A stretch of DNA of 64,000 nucleotides from Verrucomicrobiota bacterium (GTDB lineage Bacteria; Verrucomicrobiota; Verrucomicrobiia; Limisphaerales; VHDF01). The stretch spans positions 33,791 through 97,790 of the forward strand of contig VHDF01000005.1 in assembly GCA_016871495.1 (NCBI GenBank), read 5' to 3'. The position numbers were made by a program, and so were the translations under genes. Positions within the stretch are counted from its first letter, which is position 1. Each line of letters opens with the position of its first letter. Below are positions 27,401 through 35,855 of this stretch, piece by piece. The notes beneath the pieces were generated by a model. The model did not search any database and was not told the origin of the DNA. It saw only the letters and a list, made by a program, of their open reading frames with translations.

Positions 27401-28489
27401 GTGAAAGTCCTGATTCTCAAGCCGAGTTCGTTGGGCGACGTGGTGCACGCACTCCCGGTCGCGCGACTGCTCAAACTCCAGTTCCCCCAGGCTGAAATCC
27501 ATTGGTGGATCCTGCGCGGATTGATGCCCTTGCTCGAGACGGATCCGGATCTCGACGTTCTCCATCCATTCGATCGCGAAGGGTGGTCCAATCCCTCCGT
27601 CTGGATGAGCGCCGCGTCCGGCTTGTCCGCCATGCGGCGGTCGCGCTACGAATGGGTGATCGACCTCCAAGGCCTGTTTCGCAGCGGCCTGATGTCCTGG
27701 CTCGCCGAAGGAGAATTGACCCTTGGACTCGATGATCATGGTGAGGGAGCGCGAGGGTTTTACGACGTGACGCTGACGCGCCCCAGCGCAACGACCCACG
27801 CGGTGGATTACAACCTCACGGTTTGCCGGGCGTTGAACATCCCCGTGGACCGTCCCTTCGAGTGGCTGCCTCGACGTCCGCGCGTGGCGGAGACCGTGGC
27901 GAAGCAACTTGGCCGCCTGGGGTCGGGGAAAGTCATCGCGATCCAGCCCGGAGCGCGTTGGGAGACCAAGCGCTGGCCCATTGCATTCTTCGTCGAACTG
28001 GCCCGCAGGCTTCAGTCCGAACTCGGAGAGGTTCGTCTGCTGATCCTGGGGGGGGCGAATGAGCGAGGGCTGAGCGGGATGATTTCGCGGGCGAGCATCC
28101 CGGGATGCCACGATCTTGCCGGCACGCTTTCCCTTCCCGAATTGGTGGAATGGATCCGGCTTTGCGATTTGCTCATTACCAATGACACAGGGCCCATGCA
28201 TCTCGGCGCCGCCATGGACGTGCCAACCCTGGCGCTGTTTGGTCCCACGACTCCGTGGCGGACCGGCCCCTATGGGCAGATGGATCGCGTCCTGAGCCAG
28301 GCGACTCCTTGTGCGCCATGTTTTCAGGGAGTCTGCAACAACGCAATCGACTTGGCCTGTCTTCGTGGCATTTCCCCCGAACGAGTGGCTCAACGCGCGA
28401 TCGAGATCCTGGAAGCACCCCGCCGAAGTTCACCTTGGGCAGCTCGGAGTTCATCGGCAAACTTCGAGGCGGCGCCCGGGGAAGCATGA
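27401..28489 (+). CDS. GT9-family glycosyltransferase (heptosyltransferase-like)
   Basis: A 362-residue protein starting at a GTG. The N-terminus KVLILKPSSLGDVVHALP is the GT9 nucleotide-fold signature. QPGARWETKRWP and NDTGPMHLGAAMDVPTLALF are the conserved C-domain sites that bind ADP-heptose in WaaC/WaaF. This points to transfer of a heptose or related sugar onto lipopolysaccharide core on the cytoplasmic face. A paired-cysteine segment (CAPCFQGVC) near the C-terminus is seen in many GT9 proteins. A repeat element starts 14 bp after the stop codon. Confidence 0.85.
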   Translation: MKVLILKPSSLGDVVHALPVARLLKLQFPQAEIHWWILRGLMPLLETDPDLDVLHPFDREGWSNPSVWMSAASGLSAMRRSRYEWVIDLQGLFRSGLMSWLAEGELTLGLDDHGEGARGFYDVTLTRPSATTHAVDYNLTVCRALNIPVDRPFEWLPRRPRVAETVAKQLGRLGSGKVIAIQPGARWETKRWPIAFFVELARRLQSELGEVRLLILGGANERGLSGMISRASIPGCHDLAGTLSLPELVEWIRLCDLLITNDTGPMHLGAAMDVPTLALFGPTTPWRTGPYGQMDRVLSQATPCAPCFQGVCNNAIDLACLRGISPERVAQRAIEILEAPRRSSPWAARSSSANFEAAPGEA

Positions 28490-28503
28490 TTTTTAAACCT
28501 TAA

Positions 28504-28565
28504 CCCTTCCGACTAACTTGATGCTCAAGTTACTCACCATTCCGCACCCCCGCCCGGCGGAGTTC
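28504..28565 (+). repeat. 3'-end repeat element, copy 3
   Basis: Starts 14 bp after the GT9 stop codon with CCTTCCGACTAACTTGATGC, contains the intact hairpin AACTTGA-TGC-TCAAGTT and ends CCCGGCGGAGTTC followed by TTTTG. It has the same orientation and position relative to the upstream gene as the copies at 6011 and 14898. Confidence 0.75.
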
Positions 28566-28590
28566 TTTTGCTAAAAGCGGCCATTGAACG

Positions 28591-28743
28591 TGGCAAAGAT
28601 ATGCAAACGCCTGGATGAGAAAGACATGAAGAAGCACGAGGCCTATCCTTGATGGATCTGGTCAGTGATTCGTCTTCGGAGCGCGACGGTGCTGAAAGGC
28701 AGTCGCAGCAGACCGAGCAGAATCACTTCGTTGTTGGGGGACG
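28591..28743 (+). repeat. Composite repeat blocks (plus orientation)
   Basis: Block 1 (28591-28657) includes CCTGGATGAGAAAGACATGA and GAGGCCTATCCTTGATGGATC. Block 2 (28677-28743) begins CGGAGCGCGACGGTGCTGAA. Both match the minus strand of 15036-15239. Confidence 0.7.
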
Positions 28744-28804
28744 AGTGCCCAGGGCAATCACGGCGTGCATGCGGATCTCCCGAGGTGTCCATGCACCTCG
28801 GTCC

Positions 28805-28881
28805 GGGAGGGCGGCGTTCCACCGCCGTCCCACCTTTTCAGAGGGTGATCAAGATGGGCTGCGGTGGAACGCAGCCCTCCC
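28805..28881. repeat. Palindrome with 26-bp arms
   Basis: GGGAGGGCGGCGTTCCACCG (28805 onward) is matched by the reverse complement of 28856-28881, GGGAGGGCTGCGTTCCACCG, with few differences. A 24-bp spacer separates the arms. It lies in the unconserved tail of the GT4 frame. Confidence 0.68.
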
Positions 28882-30387
28882 GGCGTGGTTCCTCGTCCCA
28901 ATGCGAGTCCAAGATGGGAGGTTAACCGCGACGGACAGGGCGGAGCCGGGGGAGGACCGTCCCGCGGGGACGAACGAAACAGCCATTCTCAATTTGGGGA
29001 GCGCGGCTGTGTCGGAGACCAGCCGCAGCGCGCGGACAGTTCGGAAGACTCCAGATTTTTCAACGTGCGGCGGCTGGCCAAACGACGACCCAGGCGTGCT
29101 CCAACACCCCCGAATGTTGCACGGTTCCTTATCCCAGAAAGTTGACCACGAAAGTGAAGCGGAGCAGGGGAGGGCGCCCGAGCTTGGCCCAGGGGCATCG
29201 AGCGGTTTTCTGGCGGGCCCCATGCCGCCGACGCGCAAGCCCGAGAGAAATAGCAGCTCCGTCATTGCTCTTGAGGAACGAGGGATGCTCGAGAGGGTCT
29301 GGCGCAAACCGTAGAGCGTCAGGCACCGATCCATCACCGCCTTCCATTGAAAGCGCCTGAGGATTTCCTGCCGCCCGTGTATTCCCATCGTCTCCCGGAG
29401 TTCCGGTTCATCCCGGAGCCGCTCCAGCGCATGACGGAGCGATGGGGGCTGATTCGGTTCCGTAAGAAGTCCGGTGATTTCGTGAGTGACAATTTCCGGC
29501 AAACTGGCAACCCGCGTAGCGACGACCGGAAGGCCGCAGGCCATGCCTTCGAGCAAGGTTTGGCCCAGTAATTCAGGGATCGCCGTTTCCGTGCCGTCAG
29601 GAAGACGGTGGACGCTGGGCAAGACCAAACAGTGGGCGGCACGATAATGGGAAACCAAAGCCTCGTCGGGGCATTCGTGGAAAAAACGCACCGGTTTCCC
29701 ATGAGCAAGCGTCTCCAGGGATCGCGCGTAGGCTTGATGGTAAGGTTTTCCAACAATCGCCAACTCCATGCCCTGGGGAAGCGCTTCGATCAAATCGTGG
29801 ATGCCCTTGTGTGGAACAAGACGTCCCACAAAAAGCACTTTGAACGGGCGCGGCGGAATGCGGGCCGGGCCGGGTGAGAACCGATCCGCGTCCACTCCGC
29901 CGTAGATCACGTGCGCGTTCGTGCGCCGGGCGTGGCCAAAGACCTCACGGCTGAATTGGCTCAGATGCAAATGGCCGCGAAACCAGGTGTCCGTCGAAAC
30001 GTAAGCCGAAAGGTCCCAGCCACCTCCGCCCAGATCGCTGACGAATACTTTGCTTCCAGTGCATCGTCCGAACAAGGCGGCCAGGCTGGTGGCGAGGACA
30101 TGTTGTTGGTGACACTGCACGATTTCCGCGCCGGCCAGGGCTTTGAACATGCTCCAGTGGAAGGGATTTGTGGATTGGCCTCGGATGCGGCGGGCGGGTC
30201 CGAGCACCGAGATTTCCAGTCCATGTTCTTTGCGGGAAGCGGAGGTGGTGCCGAAGGCAACGAGGCGGGTTGGCACTGCGGAGGACATGTGGCGAGCGAG
30301 TTCATAGGCCTAACGCTCGGCGCCTCCGATGATGCCCAGTTCGGCGTCAAAGAGCGCCGGCACCAGATGAACCACCCTGGGTTTCAT
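28849..30387 (-). pseudogene. GT4 glycosyltransferase, disrupted by an in-frame TAG and with a repeat-derived tail
   Basis: The frame starts naturally at ATG 30387 (MKPRVVHLVPALFDAELGII) and continues through GGAER, then a TAG at 30310-30312, then AYELARHMS and the rest of a GT-B glycosyltransferase. Homologous N-termini normally read GGAERYxYELA, so the stop replaces a tyrosine codon (one base, TAC/TAT to TAG). The remainder keeps a nucleotide-sugar site (ETAIPELLGQTLLEGMA, E-x7-E). After about residue 333 of the downstream frame (near 29285) conservation ends and some 145 residues are translated from palindromic repeat DNA. The original stop appears lost. It is either a decaying gene or one truncated to restart at the ATG at 30288. 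A sequencing error at the TAG is possible. Confidence 0.75.
29001..29032. repeat. Short hairpin repeat
   Basis: GCGCGGCTG and the downstream CAGCCGC-AGCGC pair around the loop TGTCGGAGAC. It lies in the unconserved tail of the GT4 frame and is another small palindromic unit. Confidence 0.45.
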
Positions 30388-30565
30388 GGGTTGAGATGGG
30401 ATTCAGGGCGAAAGAATGGCCTAAGCGCAGCCGCATCGAAAGCCAATTTGATGTCTCCGATATATTGCACAATGTATGTTATATTTCATTATGAATGACC
30501 TGCAATTCCCTTTTGATCTGGCTGTTATCGTTGCATTTCATGCCGGACGATCTTCCTGAGCAGGC
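30388..30565. promoter_or_regulatory. AT-rich divergent spacer, probable promoter region
   Basis: The stretch 30450-30495 (with TATATTGCACAATGTATG) is strikingly AT-rich for this window and sits between the divergent GT4 and amidase genes. A promoter is likely, but no well-spaced -35/-10 pair could be fixed with confidence. Confidence 0.35.
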
Positions 30566-31783
30566 TTGCCCAACCTCCGCCTCAACCGTTACATCTCTTG
30601 GGTGCGTTTTCTCCCGGTCTCGGCCCCCACGCTGATCCTCCTCACGTTGATTGCCCTCTGGGCAGGTTGTCAAAGTCCTCAACAACCCGCGCCCGCAATC
30701 ACGGATCTTTCGGACTCACCGCGTTTGGCCCGGGATCCCGCCCGGATCTCATCGACCGAAGTTCGCGAAAACGAACCCGAAATTCCCGCCCGTGATGCCC
30801 TGCGCCCACAACCCCAGCCAACTCCGCCAGCCACGAACCGTGCTCCGGCGGAAACCCTCACGCGTTCTCCATTGGATACGAAACCCCGCAGGGCCAAAAC
30901 CCCTCTCCGCCTCGAATGGATTTCTCTGGCGCAATGGTGCCAGGAGCATCGGTTGGCAGAACCTCGCAAGTTACCCGGCGAAAACTTTGTCCAGGAAATC
31001 AAGTCCTCGTCTGGGCTGGTAACGCTGACCTTGGGCAGTCATACCGCCACCTGGAATGGTGTCCAGTTCTGGCTTGGTTTCGCACCGCGATCGCAGCGGG
31101 GCGTGCTGCATCTCCACAGCCTCGATCTCGAGAAACATCTCCGTCCCTTGTTGCTGCCCGATCCGGATTTGACACCCATTCAGCGCACCGTTGTCCTGGA
31201 TCCGGGACATGGCGGCGACAACCTGGGCACCCGCTCGATCCTGCGCGCGGCTTATGAGAAGGATTATGCTTTGGATTGGGCTCGACGACTGGCGCCGCTC
31301 CTGGCCGCTCAAGGCTGGCAAGTCTTTCTCACACGCACGAACGACCGCGCGCTTTCCATCACGGAACGCGTCGAGTTCACAAGCGAGAAACAGGCGGTTC
31401 TCTTCATCAGCCTCCACTTCAACTCCATTCCGGGCCATCCCAACCAGCGGGGGCTCGAGACCTACGCCCTGGCTCCTCAGTGGATGCCATCGCATCATTC
31501 CCGAGATGGTGGAGAACCGATCGCGTTTGCGCTGCCCGGAAATGCTCATGACGAGAAGAACTTCCTGTCGGCCATGAAAATTCACGCGTCCCTCCTCAAG
31601 GCCACGAAGGCTCCTGATCGCGGCGTGCGGCGGGCGCGGTTCATGGGGGTCTTGCGCAACCAATCTCAGCCCGCGGTTCTCATTGAGGGCGGCTACTTAA
31701 CCTCGCCTTCCGAATCCCGGAACATCGATCATCCCGACTACCGGCAGAAGCTGGCGGAAGCGGTGGCGGCGGCGCTTGATTGA
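30566..31783 (+). CDS. N-acetylmuramoyl-L-alanine amidase (Amidase_3) lipoprotein
   Basis: Up to 405 residues. A hydrophobic leader ends in LIALWAGC, a lipobox-like site, and a Pro-rich linker follows. The C-terminal half (about 205-405) is a zinc amidase: VLDPGHGG holds the first zinc histidine, E follows in YEKDY, LHFNS holds another histidine, and VLIEGGYL holds the catalytic glutamate. It cuts the amide between MurNAc and the stem peptide in the periplasm. The start is uncertain: TTG at 30566 or GTG at 30602, the latter giving a tidier lipoprotein leader. The epimerase gene starts 14 bp after the stop. Confidence 0.83.
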   Translation: MPNLRLNRYISWVRFLPVSAPTLILLTLIALWAGCQSPQQPAPAITDLSDSPRLARDPARISSTEVRENEPEIPARDALRPQPQPTPPATNRAPAETLTRSPLDTKPRRAKTPLRLEWISLAQWCQEHRLAEPRKLPGENFVQEIKSSSGLVTLTLGSHTATWNGVQFWLGFAPRSQRGVLHLHSLDLEKHLRPLLLPDPDLTPIQRTVVLDPGHGGDNLGTRSILRAAYEKDYALDWARRLAPLLAAQGWQVFLTRTNDRALSITERVEFTSEKQAVLFISLHFNSIPGHPNQRGLETYALAPQWMPSHHSRDGGEPIAFALPGNAHDEKNFLSAMKIHASLLKATKAPDRGVRRARFMGVLRNQSQPAVLIEGGYLTSPSESRNIDHPDYRQKLAEAVAAALD

Positions 31784-31797
31784 CGTCTCGTTTCCTG

Positions 31798-32817
31798 ATG
31801 CCGCATTCCCCTGCTCCATCCGCACGCGCCACGAGTTTTGACTCGCAGCCATGGAATCGAGTGTTGATCACCGGTGGCGCCGGATTCATCGGCTCGCATT
31901 TGATCGACCGGTTCCTCGCGGAGGGAAAAACGATCACGGCCATTGACGATCTCTCCACGGGCCGGCCGGAGAACCTTGCGCTGGCGCGAGCCTCCGATCG
32001 GTTTCGTTTCATCACCGGCAAAGTCTCCACTCTGCCGAACCTTTCCTCATTGATCGAGGATTCCGATCTCGTCATCCATCTGGCGGCGGCAGTCGGTGTG
32101 GAATTGGTCGTCAAGTCGCCGATCCAAACGATCGAGACGAATCTCCAGGAAACGCGCGCGCTGCTGGAAGCGAACCGGTCGCGCGTTCCGGTTGTGCTTG
32201 CGTCCACCTCCGAGGTTTACGGCAAGAGTGCGAAAGAGGCGTTTTCCGAGGATGATGATCTGCTCATCGGACCTTCCCATCTCGGACGCTGGAGCTATGC
32301 GTGCTCGAAGTTGATGGATGAATTCCTGGCCATGGCCCACAGCCAGGAGCGCGGACTGCCCGTTCTCATTGTGCGGCTTTTCAACACGGTTGGACCGCGC
32401 CAGACCGGCGCCTACGGCATGGTGCTCCCGCGGTTCATCGAAGCCGCCCGGCGCGGCGATCCCTTGCGAGTCTATGGCAATGGAGAGCAATCGCGCTGCT
32501 TTGGTTTCGTCGAGGATGTGGTGGAAGCGATCGGACTTTTGATTCGCCAGCCCCGCGCCTGGGGCCAGGTGGTCAATGTGGGGTCCGATTGCGAAATCAC
32601 CATCGAACAGCTCGCCCGCCAAATCATCCGGGAGTTGGGATCCCGCTCCTCCGTCGTGAAGATCCCCTACTCCGAGGCCTACGCTCCGGGATTCGAGGAC
32701 ATGAACCGGAGAAAACCGGTCATCCAAAAACTGATCGGCCTCACCGGTTACAAACCCTCAACACCGTTGACCGAGATCATCCGCAGGACGGCGGAATATT
32801 CATCCCTCCGAAGTTGA
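31798..32817 (+). CDS. NAD-dependent sugar-nucleotide epimerase/dehydratase (extended SDR)
   Basis: A 339-residue protein. GGAGFIG at 26-32 is the Rossmann NAD site, STSEVYG holds the catalytic Ser/Thr, and Y167-x3-K171 (YACSK) completes the triad. The C-terminal part has the SRCFGFVEDVVEA block of UDP-glucuronate decarboxylase/UDP-glucose 4-epimerase relatives. It likely makes a nucleotide sugar for surface glycans, consistent with the GT9 and GT4 genes nearby. An earlier TTG start would overlap the amidase stop, so the ATG at 31798 is preferred. Confidence 0.84.
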   Translation: MPHSPAPSARATSFDSQPWNRVLITGGAGFIGSHLIDRFLAEGKTITAIDDLSTGRPENLALARASDRFRFITGKVSTLPNLSSLIEDSDLVIHLAAAVGVELVVKSPIQTIETNLQETRALLEANRSRVPVVLASTSEVYGKSAKEAFSEDDDLLIGPSHLGRWSYACSKLMDEFLAMAHSQERGLPVLIVRLFNTVGPRQTGAYGMVLPRFIEAARRGDPLRVYGNGEQSRCFGFVEDVVEAIGLLIRQPRAWGQVVNVGSDCEITIEQLARQIIRELGSRSSVVKIPYSEAYAPGFEDMNRRKPVIQKLIGLTGYKPSTPLTEIIRRTAEYSSLRS

Positions 32818-33146
32818 TCGTCCGCCGTAGAATTCCGAAGCTCCGGTCCGTGCGGTGCCTCCAGAGGTTGTCGGTGACCGGGTTGTCTTGGTAACGCAGA
32901 CAGCCCTGTCTGCTGTTTCGCAGGCTGCCCAGCCTGCGGGGCGACGAAGGGAACCCGGCGCGTGGAGAGCATGGAAGGGCCTCGTCCTTCACCCCCCCGG
33001 ACCGACGGGCCGTCGGCGATACGGCAGGCTGGGCAGCCTGCGCCATACGACAGACAACTTCGGGCCGTGGCATGAAGCCAAAATGAAACCGCCGCGCCAG
33101 GGAACCCGGCACGGCGGTCGAGAGTCGGTTTGACGGGGAATAGGAA
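32818..33146. other. Intergenic space, 329 bp, mostly one repeat element
   Basis: No gene. Convergent space occupied by the element at 32855-33073; the remainder is short and featureless. Confidence 0.6.
32855..33073 (+). mobile_element. Longer palindromic element (family 2), copy 1
   Basis: Starts GTGCCTCCAGAGGTTGTCGG and ends near ACAACTTCGGGCCGTGG, so its termini resemble those of the 130-bp family. Internal hallmarks are CAGACAGCCCTGTCTG, GCAGGCTGCCCAGCCTGC, a central GGCGCGTGGAGAGCATGGAA and the reverse arm GCAGGCTGGGCAGCCTGC. A second copy is at 51049-51278. The right end is approximate. Confidence 0.75.
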
Positions 33147-33998
33147 TTAGTTCCGCCGCACGGTGGTGTTTTCGCCCATCCAACGGACATCGACCCACGA
33201 ATCGCGGGCCGGAACATTCAGAGCCAGTCCGGAGGCGTAGCGGACCTTGGGCTTGATGGTATTGCCAATCCACTTGTGGATTTCGGAGTGTCCGTCGGCG
33301 AAGGAGAACCCACAAGCGCCATTGTGGTAAGAGGCAGGCATATCGATAATCTGAGCGGTGCCCATGGCCTCGGAACCCGTGCAGGCATTGGCGAAAGCCG
33401 CGTCATTGATGCTGTCCGGGTGTTCATCCACAAAAACCCAGGTTTTCGATGCGCTCACAATTTGGGAGGCTTTGGCATAGGTCAGCCACACCGTCTGGCT
33501 CTGGTTATAGTTCTTATCCAGCCACTCGCCGTTGCCGAAAACCTGGCTCATGGAGTTGCTGCGAATTCTGGGAACTTTTTGGCCGCGGACCGTGACGCGG
33601 GCGAGATCCGCGGGGCACTTGAAAACATCGAAGGAGCGCCCCACAAACGGGAACATGGGACTGTTCGTGATGTATCGCTCATTGGCCGAATCCGCTCCGT
33701 AATCGACGTTGCCTTCGATCCAGTTGACGCGGCGCAGGTTGTTGACCGCCAGTCCCTGGGCGGCCAGCAGCACGTCGCTGTTGTCCTCGGCATAAAGAAT
33801 GAAACCCAGGCCGAGCTGCCGGGTGTTGTTCATGCACTTGATGCCCTGGGCCTTGGTCTTGGCTTTGGACAGTGCAGGCAGGAGCATGCCCGCCAGGATG
33901 GCGATGATGGCGATGACCACCAGCAATTCGATGAGGGTAAAACCCTGCTTCGCCGCTCTAAACAGGCCGGATTTCCGAGGTTCGGAATACAATTTCAT
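33147..33998 (-). CDS. Pseudopilin-like protein with H-x9-DG motif
   Basis: A 283-residue protein. The leader [19 protein letters not shown] precedes [20 protein letters not shown], the prepilin methylation site and transmembrane helix. The C-terminal globular domain ends with [12 protein letters not shown] (H-x9-DG), typical of the amplified Verrucomicrobiota/Planctomycetota family. The upstream-extended frame reads through a 130-bp element and is not the true start. The gene is bracketed by a family-2 element on its 3' side and a 130-bp element on its 5' side. It may form part of a pseudopilus or surface structure, but no assembly genes are near. Confidence 0.83.
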   Translation of the reverse strand: MKLYSEPRKSGLFRAAKQGFTLIELLVVIAIIAILAGMLLPALSKAKTKAQGIKCMNNTRQLGLGFILYAEDNSDVLLAAQGLAVNNLRRVNWIEGNVDYGADSANERYITNSPMFPFVGRSFDVFKCPADLARVTVRGQKVPRIRSNSMSQVFGNGEWLDKNYNQSQTVWLTYAKASQIVSASKTWVFVDEHPDSINDAAFANACTGSEAMGTAQIIDMPASYHNGACGFSFADGHSEIHKWIGNTIKPKVRYASGLALNVPARDSWVDVRWMGENTTVRRN

Positions 33999-34346
33999 AA
34001 GTTTCAAAAGTCGCTGGGAGACAATATGGAACCGACATCCGATGGTGCAAGTGTGTTTCTCCAAGCACAGCGGTCTGCGGTGCATCCCGATGTTGCCGGT
34101 GATGCAGGTAAGGCGCGTCCGTCCCGGCGCGCCGCCGGAGCATGATGTTTTGCATCCCGTGGGCGGCGGGCTGGGACAGGCCCGCCCTACCAACAACCTC
34201 GGGATACACGAAGCGGTCTAAATCGATTTCTCCGCACCCGGCACGCTTCCTCGGCCCTCTGGGCGGCGCTTTGGAAATTCCGACTTTGAGATTTGACGCG
34301 CCGCTGGATTGGCTCCTGAATCGAAAACAACTCATTCTCGCCTTCC
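33999..34346. other. Intergenic space, 348 bp
   Basis: Divergent space between the pseudopilin and the isomerase-like gene. It contains the full element at 34080-34209, with about 80 bp on the pilin side and about 137 bp on the isomerase side in which no further structure was seen. Confidence 0.55.
34080..34209 (+). mobile_element. 130-bp palindromic element, copy B
   Basis: Same length and termini as copy A (starts GTGCATCCCGATGTTGCCGG, ends AACCTCGGGATACAC) with only scattered substitutions. It lies 81 bp upstream of the pseudopilin start. Confidence 0.85.
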
Positions 34347-35210
34347 ATGAACACGATCATCTCCCGTCGAAACGCCTTGAAAACCGTCGCCACCGCATCC
34401 GCCGCATTCTCCCTGGCCGAACGGCTTGGCGCGGCCGAGAAAGCCACGAAGGGCCGGATCCGGCATTCCGTGTGCAAATGGTGCTACCCCAAGGTTAGCC
34501 TCGAAGACTTGTGCCGCGAGGGCAAAGCCATGGGCCTGCAATCCGTCGAATTGCTGGAGGTCCAGGATTTTCCCGTGGTGAAAAAGCATGGACTCGATTG
34601 CGCCATGGTCAGCGGCGTTCCGGGAGGCATCACGGAAGGGCTCAATCGAATCGAGCATCATGACAAGATCGTGGCCTTCTACGAAAAAGTGGCCCCGCAG
34701 GTCGCCGCCGCCGGTTTCAAAAACATCATCTGCTTTTCAGGAAACCGCAAAGGCATGTCCGACGCGCAAGGACTTGAGAATTGCGCGCTTGGCTTGAAAC
34801 GGATCATGCCGGTGGTCGAAAAACATGGCGTCGTCGCCGTCATGGAACTGCTCAACAGCCGGGTGAATCACCCGGACTACATGTGCGACAAAAGCGCGTG
34901 GGGCGTGGAACTTTGCCGGCGAGTCGGATCCCAGCACTTCAAGCTCCTTTACGACATTTACCACATGCAAATCATGGAGGGTGATATCATCGCCACCATC
35001 CGGAAGCATCACGCCTTTTTTGGTCATTACCACACGGGAGGGGTTCCCGGACGCCACGAAATCGACGAATCCCAGGAGCTCTATTACCCCGCCATCATGA
35101 AAGCCATCGCGGACACCGGATTCAAAGGTTTCGTCGCCCAAGAATTCATCCCCGCACGGACGGACGCGCTGGCCTCGCTTCGGCAAGGTGTGCAAATCTG
35201 CGACGTCTAG
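34347..35210 (+). CDS. Hydroxypyruvate isomerase-like TIM barrel, exported
   Basis: A 287-residue protein. A twin-arginine-like leader (ISRRNALKTVATASAAFSLA, 5-24) is followed by an AP-endonuclease-2-type TIM barrel. Segments such as VMELLNSRVNHPDYM, LLYDIYHMQIMEGD and GHYHTGGVPGRHEID match hydroxypyruvate isomerase family members. Catalytic glutamates are plausible in the ELLN and the C-terminal QEFIP segments. Like the TIM-barrel protein at 16088 it carries an export leader, so it probably acts outside the cytoplasm on a sugar or ketoacid. The substrate is not deducible. Confidence 0.82.
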   Translation: MNTIISRRNALKTVATASAAFSLAERLGAAEKATKGRIRHSVCKWCYPKVSLEDLCREGKAMGLQSVELLEVQDFPVVKKHGLDCAMVSGVPGGITEGLNRIEHHDKIVAFYEKVAPQVAAAGFKNIICFSGNRKGMSDAQGLENCALGLKRIMPVVEKHGVVAVMELLNSRVNHPDYMCDKSAWGVELCRRVGSQHFKLLYDIYHMQIMEGDIIATIRKHHAFFGHYHTGGVPGRHEIDESQELYYPAIMKAIADTGFKGFVAQEFIPARTDALASLRQGVQICDV

Positions 35211-35229
35211 GCCGTCGCTCGCGCGATGC

Positions 35230-35847
35230 TCACGAATCGTGAGGCGATCGCGTTGAGTTCGTGAAGACCACCGTCAACCGGTCTCGCAGCAGGGGAACGA
35301 TTTCCGCCTCGAACCAAGGATGGTTTTTGAACCAGCGGAGATTTCTCGGGCTCGGATGCGGCAAAGGCAAAAAACGAGGCAGATAATCACGCGCTGCTTT
35401 CACCGTTTCCGCCAGCGAATCCCGTCCGCGATCGCCCAGATAATAAGCCTGCGCGCAAGCCCCTACCAGCAGGGTCAGCTGCACACCCTCCAGCTCAGAA
35501 TGCAATCGCGGATGCCAGAGGGGCGCGCATTCCGGACGCGGCGGCAAGTCTCCTCCCCTGCCCTTGCCCGGATAACAAAAACCTGTCGGAACCAAGGCGA
35601 TCCTGCCTTCGTCGTAGAACGCCTCCCGGGTCACGTTCATCCACGACCTCAACCGATCGCCGGAAGGGTCATTCCATGGAATGCCTGTGAGCTGCACTTT
35701 CATGCCCGGCGCCTGGCCGATGATCAGAACTCGGGCCGAGCGGGAGGCTCTGAGAATCGGCCTTGGTGGAAAGGGCAAGTGCGCCTCGCACACGCGACAG
35801 GAACGAATCTCAGCCAACAAACGATCCAACGAGCTCTCTCGTGCCAT
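35230..35847 (-). CDS. Uracil-DNA glycosylase-family protein
   Basis: A 205-residue protein. CRVCEAHL near residues 17-24, the GQAPGMK motif and the late PHPSPRN motif are the fold and catalytic elements of the UDG superfamily, here of the family-4/5-like branch often annotated as a uracil-DNA glycosylase family protein. It would remove uracil or a similar damaged base from DNA. Only one CxxC pair is visible, so a full four-cysteine Fe-S site as in family 4 is not evident. It follows ispD after 8 bp. Confidence 0.8.
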   Translation of the reverse strand: MARESSLDRLLAEIRSCRVCEAHLPFPPRPILRASRSARVLIIGQAPGMKVQLTGIPWNDPSGDRLRSWMNVTREAFYDEGRIALVPTGFCYPGKGRGGDLPPRPECAPLWHPRLHSELEGVQLTLLVGACAQAYYLGDRGRDSLAETVKAARDYLPRFLPLPHPSPRNLRWFKNHPWFEAEIVPLLRDRLTVVFTNSTRSPHDS

Positions 35848-35855
35848 GGCTCAAC

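Larger units (their letters stand above)
28490..28848. other. Intergenic space, repeat-filled
   Basis: Convergent space between the GT9 gene and the broken GT4 gene. It contains the third 3'-end repeat, the composite blocks at 28591-28743 and the left part of a palindrome at 28805. Plus-strand open frames across it derive from repeats and are not called. Confidence 0.6.

Noticed and set aside
28649..29314. Plus-strand 221-codon frame
   Set aside because: It is translated from palindromic repeats and from the antisense of the GT4 remnant; no domain or coding pattern.
33999..34196. N-terminal extension of the pseudopilin frame
   Set aside because: The extension translates the 130-bp element; the prepilin leader starts properly at 33998.
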